From an uncultured Prevotellaceae bacterium (lineage in GTDB: Bacteria > Bacteroidota > Bacteroidia > Bacteroidales > Bacteroidaceae), in NCBI GenBank assembly GCA_902778255.1, contig CACYXD010000007.1:62001-126000 (forward strand): 64,000 nucleotides of DNA, read 5' to 3'. The translations under genes and the position numbers were made by a program. The notes beneath the pieces were generated by a model, which did not search any database, was not told the origin of the DNA, and was given only the letters and a program-made list of their open reading frames with translations. Shown here one piece after another: positions 38,367 through 45,574 of the stretch (positions within the stretch are counted from its first letter, which is position 1; every line of letters starts with the position of its first letter).

Positions 38367-39329
38367 ATGCAAAACAATAAGAAGTCCATTACTTTTATCA
38401 TCAACCCCATCTCGGGTACGAAGTCAAAGAGTGCCCTACCCTCGCTTGTTGGGCAATATATTGACAGCACCATTTACGACTGCGAAATTGTCAAGACGGA
38501 ATATGCCGGCCATGCGGCAGAGATTGCCAGCCAGTGTGCCAAAGACCATCGTGACATCTGTGTGGCCGTGGGTGGCGACGGAACCGTCAATGAGGTGGCA
38601 CGCTCCTTGGTACATAGCGACACCGCGCTGGGCATCATCCCTTGTGGTTCTGGTAACGGGCTGGCACGCCATCTGTGCATCCCAATGGACATGAAACAAG
38701 CCTTACAGGTCATTAATGCCGGGAGTACAGACTATTTCGACTATGGCGTCATCAACGACCTGCCGTTCTTCTGTACCTGCGGCATGGGCTTCGACGCTTT
38801 CGTCTCGCTGAAATTCGCAGAGTCTGGCAAACGCGGACTGGCCACGTATATTGAGAACGTACTGAAAGAAGGACTGACCTACAAGCCCGACACCTATACC
38901 ATTACCGACGATAGCGGAAACCATCAATACAAAGCCTTCCTCGTGGCCTGTGCCAATGCCTCACAGTACGGCAATAATGCCTACATCGCCCCTGAGGCAT
39001 CCATGCAAGACGGATTACTCGACGTGATTATCATGGAGCCATTCAACATCCTTGAGGCTGCCACCTTAGGATTTGACCTCTTTGCCAAGACGCTGAAAAA
39101 CAACACCCATATCCAGACCTTCCAGGCACGCAGCCTGCATATCCATCGCAGCGAGCCTGGCGCAGTCCACTTCGACGGCGACCCCACCAAAATGGGCACA
39201 GATATTGACGTACGTATCGAGCCATTAGGCTTGAAGGCCGTTGTCAACGCCCATCACATCCAGGATGAAGCCAAACCAGGCCGCGTCATCGACAATATCA
39301 GCAAGACCATTGACAAGATTATTATATAA
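38367..39329 (+). CDS. YegS/DgkB-type lipid kinase
   Basis: 320 residues from the ATG at 38367. The open frame extends upstream to 38184 but that part overlaps the promoter and spt. Diacylglycerol-kinase catalytic motifs: FIINPISGTKSKS, GGDGTVNEVA, and PCGSGNGLARHL; the C-terminal beta-sandwich ends with HFDGDPTKMGTDID. Phosphorylates diacylglycerol or a related lipid such as a sphingoid base or ceramide; divergent linkage to spt makes a sphingolipid substrate worth considering. Probably translated from a leaderless mRNA. Confidence 0.88.
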   Translation: MQNNKKSITFIINPISGTKSKSALPSLVGQYIDSTIYDCEIVKTEYAGHAAEIASQCAKDHRDICVAVGGDGTVNEVARSLVHSDTALGIIPCGSGNGLARHLCIPMDMKQALQVINAGSTDYFDYGVINDLPFFCTCGMGFDAFVSLKFAESGKRGLATYIENVLKEGLTYKPDTYTITDDSGNHQYKAFLVACANASQYGNNAYIAPEASMQDGLLDVIIMEPFNILEAATLGFDLFAKTLKNNTHIQTFQARSLHIHRSEPGAVHFDGDPTKMGTDIDVRIEPLGLKAVVNAHHIQDEAKPGRVIDNISKTIDKIII

Positions 39330-39361
39330 TGTACACGCATACATATTTTAATATTTAGTCT

Positions 39362-39556
39362 ATGGAGATCATTATCGTAGCAGCTATCATCATAGCATCC
39401 GCCTGTTATGCCACGAGAAGGATTATACGAACCTTCAAGCACAAAAGCTGTGCGTGCGATGATTGCCCAGGCTGCGCGTTAAAAGAGCAAATGCAGGAAA
39501 AAGGCGGTAATCCATGTCATGACTGCAAAAAAACATCTAAAAATTTTGTCAGATAA
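39362..39556 (+). CDS. FeoB-associated Cys-rich membrane protein
   Basis: 64 residues. One N-terminal TM (IIIVAAIIIASACYATRRII) then a Cys cluster, CACDDCPGC and later CHDC, as in FeoB-associated Cys-rich proteins. Such proteins usually accompany ferrous iron transporters, but no feoA/feoB lies in the window. Starts 32 bp after the lipid kinase gene in the same direction. The ATG at 39362 is preceded by TTTAGTCT with no clear ribosome-binding site. Confidence 0.8.
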   Translation: MEIIIVAAIIIASACYATRRIIRTFKHKSCACDDCPGCALKEQMQEKGGNPCHDCKKTSKNFVR

Positions 39557-39575
39557 AAAAAAATAGCTACCTTTG
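39545..39575 (+). promoter_or_regulatory. Promoter for tRNA-Cys
   Basis: TTTG at 39545-39548, a 19-bp spacer and TACCTTTG at 39568-39575: a full Bacteroidetes -33/-7 promoter. It overlaps the last codons of the preceding gene. Confidence 0.8.
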
Positions 39576-39615
39576 CATCCGCAAACCAAGAAGGGTAATC
39601 CTTACACTCGCATTC

Positions 39616-39687
39616 GGTGCCTTGGATGAGTGGCTTAGTCAACGGTCTGCAAAACCGTCTACGGCGGTTCGAGTCCGCCAGGCACCT
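39616..39687 (+). tRNA. tRNA-Cys (anticodon GCA)
   Basis: 72 nt. Acceptor GGTGCCT/AGGCACC with discriminator T, anticodon arm ACGGT-CTGCAAA-ACCGT giving GCA, T-arm GGCGG-TTCGAGT-CCGCC. CCA not encoded. The accessory island starts immediately after its terminator. Confidence 0.97.
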
Positions 39688-39695
39688 CACAGACA

Positions 39696-39738
39696 AACTC
39701 GGAAACCTCGATAAAAAAGGGCTTCCGAGTTTTCTTTT
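39696..39738 (+). terminator. Terminator of tRNA-Cys
   Basis: Perfect 9-bp inverted repeat AACTCGGAA/TTCCGAGTT followed by TTCTTTTT. It sits 8 bp before the convergent WYL gene stop. Confidence 0.75.
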
Positions 39739-39745
39739 TACCACC

Positions 39746-41236
39746 TTAATCCAACAAGAATTTCTCTATCATTTCAGATTTAAGTGCCCTGCGCACCACA
39801 TCTTGCGTAAACGGACAGCCATCGACATATTCCTTTGGATAGGCATTTGCCATTTCCAACAGGCCATGATATAGTTCACGCACTACATCCTTGCATCGTG
39901 CATGTCCGTTGAATGGGAAGCCGTCCTTGCTGACCTGACGATTAGGAGTAACCTCAATATCAAGCATATCACCCACTTTCTTCAGTTCTATCTTAGTAGG
40001 CTCCTCTTCATTACCAAGCTCTATGACCGTATGACTGTGGTTGACAATCTTTTCCAAACACGTGCGGACATAGTTCCAATCTATACTCATATCAAAGATG
40101 CTACTCTCCAGATACATCGTACCAAGACTAATCCTGTAGCTAATAAGCAACTCATCATCCTTTCTATCATGAATATAGTTGAAAGCAAACAACTCTGGCT
40201 CCAGCGCTTCAATATTCAGTTTTGCTCCCTCTACATTTTTGTATGACTCCTTACACCATTCCAGCCTTTCAATCATATGGTCACGCAGGAATGCAGGTGA
40301 CGTCACAACAAGACGGTCTCCATAGAACATCAGTTCCTGAATCAATTCGTAGTTAATCATCACATCCAGCGTAAGTGAATAGTTGCCTTTCTCATTCACA
40401 ACTATCTTCTGCGAGCTATGTATGGGCAACGATATGAGATAAGGGAATAGACTACTATCAGCCCACAATTCTATGTGCTCAACTTTCGGCTCTTGCGGAA
40501 CAGTCACACCAACCAAATGCTCGAAGTATTTCTTAAACGACGTCTTGGTGGCTTTGTATTTCACCTCCTTATTCACCTTTACTGAATCCATACGGTCTAA
40601 CGAAAAGGCCTCTATATCTTTTCCACCTTCCTTCATGGCCATCAGATACCAGCGACGCCAATACTGCTTCAGATAATAAGGATGCAGGATAATAGCCTCT
40701 GAGTCTCTGTAATCCTTTCTGTATTCCACATCAAGCACCTGACGCTTATTGATGGCATCAAATAGCGGCATCAGTAATACAGCATCCCTTTTCGTACCAC
40801 CCTCAAAGCTGGCTATCTCCTTCTGTCTGCCCATCATGTTCTGGTCCAGTCGCGTTAGCATCTGGTCTATCCATCCGAAATCAGGCATACCGTTAAATCC
40901 CTGCAGAATACTTCTTACCTCCTGCAGTTTCTCCACCTCATCCTCTGTCAGCTCATGATTATAGATAGAATCTATTCCATAACGGTATCTATAATATCGT
41001 TTCTTGTTCCTATCCTCGTATACAATACCGTCTTTTCCATAAAGAGTACCGAACTTTCCATTCATCTCCATCATATCCTGCATGAAAGTAGTACGAGACT
41101 GGATGAGTTTCATACCCCTTTCCTCCAGTTTCCTGTTGACAATATCCATCAACTGCTTACAGGTATATTCCTTACCCGTACTGAAGCATTGGTCATAGAT
41201 CATCTCACGGAATGCATAGTCTTTAGTATTAGCCAT
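39746..41236 (-). CDS. WYL-domain transcriptional regulator (BrxR/CapW-like)
   Basis: 496 residues from the ATG at 41236 (MANTKDYAFREMIYDQ). The open frame reaches 41266, but that codon lies in the -7 element. N-terminal winged-helix-like region (YTCKQLMDIVNRKLEERGMK, arginine-rich wing), then a WYL domain (LKQYWRRWYLMAMKEGGKDI, AFSLDRMDSV), a WCX-like part, and about 120 extra C-terminal residues with no family I recognise. BrxR/CapW proteins of this type bind inverted repeats and control BREX and CBASS loci. Here its own promoter carries TGTTC...GAACA, which also precedes the structured RNA and the XRE gene, so auto- and island-wide control is inferred. Confidence 0.82.
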   Translation of the reverse strand: MANTKDYAFREMIYDQCFSTGKEYTCKQLMDIVNRKLEERGMKLIQSRTTFMQDMMEMNGKFGTLYGKDGIVYEDRNKKRYYRYRYGIDSIYNHELTEDEVEKLQEVRSILQGFNGMPDFGWIDQMLTRLDQNMMGRQKEIASFEGGTKRDAVLLMPLFDAINKRQVLDVEYRKDYRDSEAIILHPYYLKQYWRRWYLMAMKEGGKDIEAFSLDRMDSVKVNKEVKYKATKTSFKKYFEHLVGVTVPQEPKVEHIELWADSSLFPYLISLPIHSSQKIVVNEKGNYSLTLDVMINYELIQELMFYGDRLVVTSPAFLRDHMIERLEWCKESYKNVEGAKLNIEALEPELFAFNYIHDRKDDELLISYRISLGTMYLESSIFDMSIDWNYVRTCLEKIVNHSHTVIELGNEEEPTKIELKKVGDMLDIEVTPNRQVSKDGFPFNGHARCKDVVRELYHGLLEMANAYPKEYVDGCPFTQDVVRRALKSEMIEKFLLD

Positions 41237-41263
41237 AATTATCTGAATTTTAAGTTTCTGGTG

Positions 41264-41299
41264 CAAAGATAATGATTATTTGTTCAGTTAAAGCGAACA
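41264..41299 (-). promoter_or_regulatory. WYL gene promoter with operator (copy 1)
   Basis: Minus-strand -7 TATCTTTG (41264-41271), then 9 bp, then the inverted repeat TGTTCAGTTAAAGCGAACA (41281-41299, plus strand). The repeat occupies the -33 region. Confidence 0.75.
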
Positions 41300-41324
41300 A
41301 ATACTGAAATTTTCATTTTTTCTC

Positions 41325-41373
41325 AAAAAACGCTGGCCACCTCACCAGATCTAATGCACTGGGGGCAGCCAGC
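41325..41373 (-). terminator. Hairpin B: terminator-like end of the structured RNA
   Basis: GCTGGC (41368-41373, minus) pairs with GCCAGC (41332-41337), with further CCAG/CTGG pairing inside, followed by GTTTTTTG. Similar in stem sequence to hairpin A at 41657-41697. Confidence 0.7.
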
Positions 41374-41450
41374 AAAAGAACGTATTAGGACTGAGCCTGC
41401 TTGCAAATACGCTCTTAATATGAGACTCACAATTTATATTTCAATAAGAA

Positions 41451-41536
41451 GGAAGCCAGGCGGCAGAATCGAACTGCTACTGAAAACCTTGCGGCTTGCC
41501 CACCTTTACCATACATCGTGGCTCTACCTGACTTCC
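41451..41536 (-). ncRNA. tRNA-like element 3 within the structured RNA
   Basis: 86 nt. The 5' GGAAGTCAGGT pairs with 3' GCCTGGCTTCC (11 bp, G-U included). A T-arm-like GCAG-TTCGATT-CTGC lies at 41463-41477, and an inner hairpin AAGCC-GCAA-GGTTT replaces an anticodon arm. AGTCAGGTAGAGC resembles a tRNA D-loop. Confidence 0.55.
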
Positions 41537-41656
41537 ATTAAAGAGCAAGAGACATATCCCCTTGCCACCCGAATTACGTCTGACAATCGAGCAACGGGGT
41601 CTGAGATATGTTCGCCTACCGATGCGCGTTACGGGCTAATAATTTCTTTTTCAAAA

Positions 41657-41697
41657 GGCTGGCCGCCATACCCCAAAACGTCAGGTGGGAGCCAGCC
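41657..41697 (-). ncRNA. Hairpin A within the structured RNA
   Basis: 7-bp stem GGCTGGC/GCCAGCC, followed on the minus strand by TTTTGAAAAAG. It may end a first RNA module of about 185 nt. Confidence 0.55.
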
Positions 41698-41748
41698 CCG
41701 TCTGTACCTCTCCGCACCAATTGCGGAAGCCGCAGACTATAAAAACAA

Positions 41749-41827
41749 GGCGGATTGGCGAAGGAGTTGAACCTTGCAATATGCTATCTTGCGAAAGCCT
41801 CGCTACCGATGCGACCATCAATCCGCC
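41749..41827 (-). ncRNA. tRNA-like element 1 within the structured RNA
   Basis: 79 nt. Terminal helix of 9 bp, D-arm-like stem-loop at 41800-41814, T-arm-like stem-loop at 41761-41775, and a possible anticodon-like arm GCAAG-ATAGCAT-ATTGC with U at the position before AGC. There is almost no variable region, and three extra bases separate the T-arm from the terminal helix. Confidence 0.6.
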
Positions 41828-41845
41828 TTTTTCACGATTTTGCTG

Positions 41846-41881
41846 CGAAGGTAATCCTTATGTGTTCAGCCAGAGCGAACA
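41846..41881 (-). promoter_or_regulatory. Structured-RNA promoter with operator (copy 2)
   Basis: Minus-strand -7 TACCTTCG (41846-41853), 9 bp, then TGTTCAGCCAGAGCGAACA (41863-41881, plus strand). Points into the tRNA-like region. Lies 30 bp beyond the preceding gene's stop. Confidence 0.7.
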
Positions 41882-41910
41882 AAACGAAAAAAATATCGTT
41901 TTCTTTCAAA

Positions 41911-42303
41911 TTATCGCCTTCTACACCAACTTGCAAGGTATCTCAGGAGAGGATACGTTTCGATGCTTGCATCATCCGCAGAATACACCTTGCGTATATT
42001 ACCTTTGGTTATAGTTATCTCATAGCTATTTCCATCAAGCACCATCATACCAGATTCATTAGGAATCTCATCCTTTGATAGAATCCTGTCGATGGCAGCC
42101 TCTGTGAAAGCATTCAACACCCGCTTGGGCAGAGGCGGCAGATCTTCCTGTTTCCCAGAAATCTCTTTTGCAAACTCTCCCAGAGGGTTATCAAATTTTA
42201 CCTTATAGCTCTTTCCTTTCTCGTCTAAGGTAAGGACTACAACCATGCCGTTCGAAGGAAAGAGACTATGGGTGGCAGAAAACTTTAATTGTATTTTTTC
42301 CAT
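41911..42303 (-). CDS. Hypothetical protein in defence island
   Basis: 130 residues, no signal peptide or TM. Not recognised. Visible: mixed alpha/beta composition (GMVVVLTLDEKGKSYKVKFD), a conserved-looking VLDGNSYEITITKG strand pair and a Cys/Arg-rich end (YLASWCRRR). Third gene of a probable operon XRE - ASCH - this gene, 46 bp after the ASCH gene; the structured-RNA promoter follows directly. Confidence 0.6.
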   Translation of the reverse strand: MEKIQLKFSATHSLFPSNGMVVVLTLDEKGKSYKVKFDNPLGEFAKEISGKQEDLPPLPKRVLNAFTEAAIDRILSKDEIPNESGMMVLDGNSYEITITKGNIRKVYSADDASIETYPLLRYLASWCRRR

Positions 42304-42349
42304 ATGTATGAGTTATTTTGTTGGTGGAAGGTGTCTTGACAAAACGCAA

Positions 42350-43558
42350 TTATTTTTTATCACCTAAAGCATATTCCATAAAACATTCAGTATAATCGAC
42401 TCTTTCATCCTCTTCCAGTTCGGTATAGAGCATGTAATTACCATATTCAGAATCAAAATACATCACATCAGCATTATTAATCTGACACGTATACGAATCA
42501 TCTTTATTGATGAATTGAATCGCGTCATACCTCCTTAACTGAGGAACGCCATTAATCTCCTTCACAGTCCCATTTTCATTTACCACGAAGAATGTACTTA
42601 AACTCTTTTGAGTAATCTCTTTGTGAAAGAACGTCTTTTCGCCTGATACAATATCCTTGAAGACATCTTTGCTTACTTTAAACTTAAGAACGTTTTCATC
42701 CTCTTTAGCTTTGGGCGATTGGATTTTCGCTGATTCTTGGATAGTTGTCTCTTCACAGGCGTTATCAAACTCTCCCTCCTCCAGTTTCTTTCCAAAGTTA
42801 AACTGTGCTGTCATCCATGCAAGTTCAGAGCCATCTGGATAATATATCATATATGGCTTCGATTCATCGTGTGGATCTGGGATGTTATATATACCAGACC
42901 CATCTGCCAATTCAAAAGCTATATACTTATTGCCACAATATACTGTTACACTCTTAAAAGGTTTCATTTTAAAAGCATCTTCCACGCACAAGACATCCAT
43001 GAGATAGCCAGTCAGGAATAATTCAATTGCCTTAAATCCCCCAGTCTCAATCTTTTCAAAAGCACTCTTTTCACAAGGAATAAATACCTCCTCTTCTGAT
43101 TCGCTGAGCCAAATATCTTCCAGTTCTACCTGATGAGCTGGTGGCAGATTATTCTCGTCAATTTCATCATAATCAAAGAGATTCAGTTTTCCTTTTACAT
43201 TCAGTATTGGTTCATCAAACATCCACGCATCTTCGAGTTTCCATTTGATTGCGCCTTCATCTGCCCAAATAGAATCCACAACCCCCTCTTCAAATGCCGT
43301 AACAGTCACATAGCCAACAATGGCACTTGTTGGCAAAGTTTCAGGCTCTGGGAAATTACCAAAACTTATCTCATTATTTATAAAAGATGAAAGCTGCTCT
43401 GGAATACCTGCAAAGAAGTTCTTCGTAACTTTTTTGGAACTGGCGTGAATTAGTATACGGCCAGGCACCTTTGCTGCCTTCCATGTTCTGTTTTCTACGT
43501 CCTTAATACCTGCGCAAATCAATGATGCCCAGGGCTGTTGTACTGATAATACTTTCAT
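42350..43558 (-). CDS. Double ASCH-like (PUA-superfamily) protein
   Basis: 402 residues. The N-terminus is an ASCH domain: VLSVQQPWASLICAGIKDVE, then NRTW and RILIHASSKK. The C-terminal 110 residues (FKVSKDVFKDIVSGEKTFFH, LRRYDAIQFIN) again read as an ASCH-like fold with the G-x-K motif and match the C-terminus of the T5orf172 protein encoded upstream (IMSGMKKIEYRKL, LRRYDAIRLFV). ASCH/PUA folds bind RNA or modified bases. The middle (SVTVYCGNKYIAFELADGSG) is unassigned. Lies between the XRE gene and a small hypothetical gene. Function inferred only. Confidence 0.72.
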   Translation of the reverse strand: MKVLSVQQPWASLICAGIKDVENRTWKAAKVPGRILIHASSKKVTKNFFAGIPEQLSSFINNEISFGNFPEPETLPTSAIVGYVTVTAFEEGVVDSIWADEGAIKWKLEDAWMFDEPILNVKGKLNLFDYDEIDENNLPPAHQVELEDIWLSESEEEVFIPCEKSAFEKIETGGFKAIELFLTGYLMDVLCVEDAFKMKPFKSVTVYCGNKYIAFELADGSGIYNIPDPHDESKPYMIYYPDGSELAWMTAQFNFGKKLEEGEFDNACEETTIQESAKIQSPKAKEDENVLKFKVSKDVFKDIVSGEKTFFHKEITQKSLSTFFVVNENGTVKEINGVPQLRRYDAIQFINKDDSYTCQINNADVMYFDSEYGNYMLYTELEEDERVDYTECFMEYALGDKK

Positions 43559-43585
43559 AGTCTTATGGTTTTAAGTTATACGTTA

Positions 43586-44029
43586 TTATTCTTTATATTC
43601 CACGAAGTCAATTTCGCAACCCAAAGCGTCAGCCAGATTACTTATCATTTCCAGTGATGCATCAAATCTGCCATTTTCCACATTTTCCAGCGTCTTTGGT
43701 TTATAGTCAGTATAGTCAGAAAGATCTTCCAGAGTCATGTTTGCCCTTTCACGAGCAGCCTTCAGTTTAATGCCGAATTTGATTCTATGCAGCACCCTGT
43801 CTCTCTGTTTTCTATCCTCATCTATACTTGTCCTCTTTCTAAAAAAGGCGATAGCATAATTTCCCACTATCAAGGCCTGAGTCTTTTCGCCAAACTCTTC
43901 CTTTTGAGGTGGAATTGGGAAACCTTCAGAGTCCATCTCCACAGGAATGATTTCCTTTCCTGTGCGCTTTGACAAGAACTGTGCCGCATGAAGGGCATCA
44001 TCAAAATAAATTTCAGTAAACTTCACCAT
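43586..44029 (-). CDS. XRE-family regulator with N-terminal extension
   Basis: 147 residues. C-terminal Cro/CI helix-turn-helix (LKAARERANMTLEDLSDYTD, KPKTLENVENGRFDAS, ADALGCEIDFV). The N-terminal 75 residues (MVKFTEIYFDDALHAAQFLS, IPPQKEEFGEKTQALIVGNY) form an unassigned domain. First gene of the short leftward operon, downstream of operator copy 3. It could be the island's second regulator or an antitoxin-like control protein. Confidence 0.82.
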   Translation of the reverse strand: MVKFTEIYFDDALHAAQFLSKRTGKEIIPVEMDSEGFPIPPQKEEFGEKTQALIVGNYAIAFFRKRTSIDEDRKQRDRVLHRIKFGIKLKAARERANMTLEDLSDYTDYKPKTLENVENGRFDASLEMISNLADALGCEIDFVEYKE

Positions 44030-44071
44030 TCTTTTTTTGTTTTAAGTTAATGATCTTAATGAATTCAAGTG

Positions 44072-44107
44072 CAAAGGTAAATGTTATGTGTTCAGTCAAA
44101 GCGAACA
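44072..44107 (-). promoter_or_regulatory. XRE-gene promoter with operator (copy 3)
   Basis: Minus-strand -7 TACCTTTG (44072-44079), 9 bp, then TGTTCAGTCAAAGCGAACA (44089-44107, plus strand). Same spacing as copies 1 and 2. Confidence 0.75.
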
Positions 44108-44119
44108 GATAAGATAATC

Positions 44120-45337
44120 TTAGTTCTTATTCAAGACTTCCAAGATTAATCCTAAATGATATTCCACAAAGCCAGCATTGTACGTAATATCCTTTACCTG
44201 AACCAATGCACTTTCTCTATCTTTATGATAACCAACAAAAAGACGTATTGCATCATATCGACGCAGATAGCGTTTCCCATCAGATTCATCCAGATAGGTA
44301 TATTTGTTAAGTGTTGTTTGCTTTAACTTTCGATACTCTATTTTTTTCATCCCGCTCATTATCTCATCAAAGTTTATCTTCTTGATATTGAGTGTTAGGA
44401 CCTTCATACCCGTAGTATCAAAAGTTGATTTTTCCTTGACAATCCGCCTTTCCAGGCATTCTTGCTCAGGATTATAGGTATATCCTACAATACTTCCATC
44501 CATGATTTTTTGGATAATAACATCCACGACTGGTAAAGGAACTACAAACCACTCTTGAGGCTGATGCTCAACACCCTTATCGTCAAATACAGACACTTGG
44601 AATTGAGCTGGCTTTAATACCTGATGTATCAAGTCTTCAAACTTCTGAGAATTTACATTAACTACCTTATAGGTAGCCTGAATCTTTACTGGAGCCATCA
44701 AGTAAGTGGGTTCATTCTCTGCATTTGCTATTCTTTGCTCAACGCTATTTGTCGAGAATCCGATCTTATAGAGATGCTTCACTTCTTTGATTGCAGGGGC
44801 TTGCGATAACGAACTAAGTACATAAATGTAGCCAGTCACTTTGTCATCTGCTGTTACATCCGAATTGCTAAAGAACTTACCATTTGCATCTTCTTGTAAT
44901 TCTGTTACTGCATATCCATCTCCAACTACATTCTTTCGAAGTGTTTGTAACAAGATGTCAGACTCAGTACCATTCTCATAGATACATCGCGTTCTTGCAT
45001 CAGGCAGGAAGTTGCTGCTTTTCTTCAATTCGCCAATCTTTTCCAATAGCAGCATCTGGCCACTTACAAAATAAAAGCGTCCTTCTGAGAGCGTAGCCGT
45101 CTTGGTAATCTTAACCAAAGAACGAAGTCCTTGTTTCAGTTCACGATGCACTTTTGCGAATAAAGATTTATATTCGTCAAAGTTCTCGCAGAGTTTATGC
45201 TGAGCCACATAATCAGCCTTCTTCTTGGCAATCACTCTTCGCATATCCTGAGGAATATCGAAAAGGCTCTTTTCTTCCTCACTAACATTCAACAAAGGAT
45301 CGTCAAAAAGTGCCTTCAATTCTTTATCTATGTCCAT
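44120..45337 (-). CDS. T5orf172 (GIY-YIG) protein with C-terminal ASCH-like domain
   Basis: 405 residues. The T5orf172/Mug113 branch of GIY-YIG nucleases spans about 170-290: GYIYVLSSLSQAPAIKEVKH, LYKIGFSTNSVEQRI with the catalytic Arg, and QEWFVVPL. The N-terminus (DIDKELKALFDDPLL) resembles the 80-residue protein encoded just upstream, and the last 95 residues (FDEIMSGMKKIEYRKLKQTT, LRRYDAIRLF) are ASCH-like. Its start overlaps the small gene by 10 bp. With the helicase and methyltransferase it recalls the B. subtilis yeeA-yeeB-yeeC set (from memory). Likely the nuclease of the locus. Confidence 0.82.
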   Translation of the reverse strand: MDIDKELKALFDDPLLNVSEEEKSLFDIPQDMRRVIAKKKADYVAQHKLCENFDEYKSLFAKVHRELKQGLRSLVKITKTATLSEGRFYFVSGQMLLLEKIGELKKSSNFLPDARTRCIYENGTESDILLQTLRKNVVGDGYAVTELQEDANGKFFSNSDVTADDKVTGYIYVLSSLSQAPAIKEVKHLYKIGFSTNSVEQRIANAENEPTYLMAPVKIQATYKVVNVNSQKFEDLIHQVLKPAQFQVSVFDDKGVEHQPQEWFVVPLPVVDVIIQKIMDGSIVGYTYNPEQECLERRIVKEKSTFDTTGMKVLTLNIKKINFDEIMSGMKKIEYRKLKQTTLNKYTYLDESDGKRYLRRYDAIRLFVGYHKDRESALVQVKDITYNAGFVEYHLGLILEVLNKN

Positions 45338-45570
45338 AGTCCTTTTTCTTTTAATGTTGTAAATGACGCATACATCAATTTCTCCTTCAAGCTTCCATCC
45401 TTTTGTGGTTCACGACCATTTTGGGCTATCCACTCCTTTATCTCAGCTATCTTTTGGGTAATTCTATCATCAGCTGTTATCGCTTTTGCAAAAGGACGTG
45501 CACCATCTAGCAAGGGGTCATCCAGTATTTCAAGTAATTCTTTCTTGATGTCTCTAATAATCATAGTCAT
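45328..45570 (-). CDS. Small protein related to the T5orf172 N-terminus
   Basis: 80 residues, soluble, helical. The segment DIKKELLEILDDPLLDGARP parallels DIDKELKALFDDPLLNVSEE at the start of the next gene. Its 3' end overlaps that gene by 10 bp and it starts 4 bp after the helicase stop, so all three are translationally linked. Perhaps a stand-alone adaptor domain for binding the helicase, or a duplicated remnant. Confidence 0.65.
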   Translation of the reverse strand: MTMIIRDIKKELLEILDDPLLDGARPFAKAITADDRITQKIAEIKEWIAQNGREPQKDGSLKEKLMYASFTTLKEKGLWT

Positions 45571-45574
45571 ACTT

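Larger units (their letters stand above)
41325..41840 (-). ncRNA. Candidate structured RNA with tRNA-like folds
   Basis: About 515 nt between the promoter at 41846-41881 and hairpin B. On the minus strand: tRNA-like element 1 (41749-41827) with a 9-bp terminal helix GGCGGATTG/CAATCCGCC, D-arm-like TCGC-ATCGGTA-GCGA and T-arm-like AAGG-TTCAACT-CCTT; a hairpin with stems GTCTG/CAGAC and TCCGCA/TGCGGA (41700-41737); hairpin A with GGCTGGC/GCCAGCC (41657-41697); a second D-arm-like CGC-ATCGGTAG-GCG (41613-41627); tRNA-like element 3 (41451-41536) with an 11-bp terminal helix and T-arm-like GCAG-TTCGATT-CTGC; an 11-bp hairpin (41376-41416); hairpin B. None folds as an ordinary tRNA: terminal helices are too long and the anticodon regions are irregular. 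Open frames on either strand cross these helices and look non-coding. Whether one or two RNAs are made is unclear. A decayed tRNA array is the main alternative. Confidence 0.6.

Noticed and set aside
39746-41266. ATG at 41266 as WYL start
   Set aside because: Overlaps the -7 element, so it would not be transcribed; ATG at 41236 preferred.
41325-41840. Retron msr-msd or group II intron RNA
   Set aside because: No reverse transcriptase in the window and no intron domain V pattern noticed.
41354-42078. Plus-strand frames of 107-138 codons across the structured region
   Set aside because: No promoter or recognisable protein; they are antisense to paired helices and to the 41911-42303 gene.
43459-43470. 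11-base match (GCCAGGCACCT) to the tRNA-Cys 3' end, possible att site
   Set aside because: Short, inside the coding sequence of the ASCH gene, and not at an island border; likely chance.
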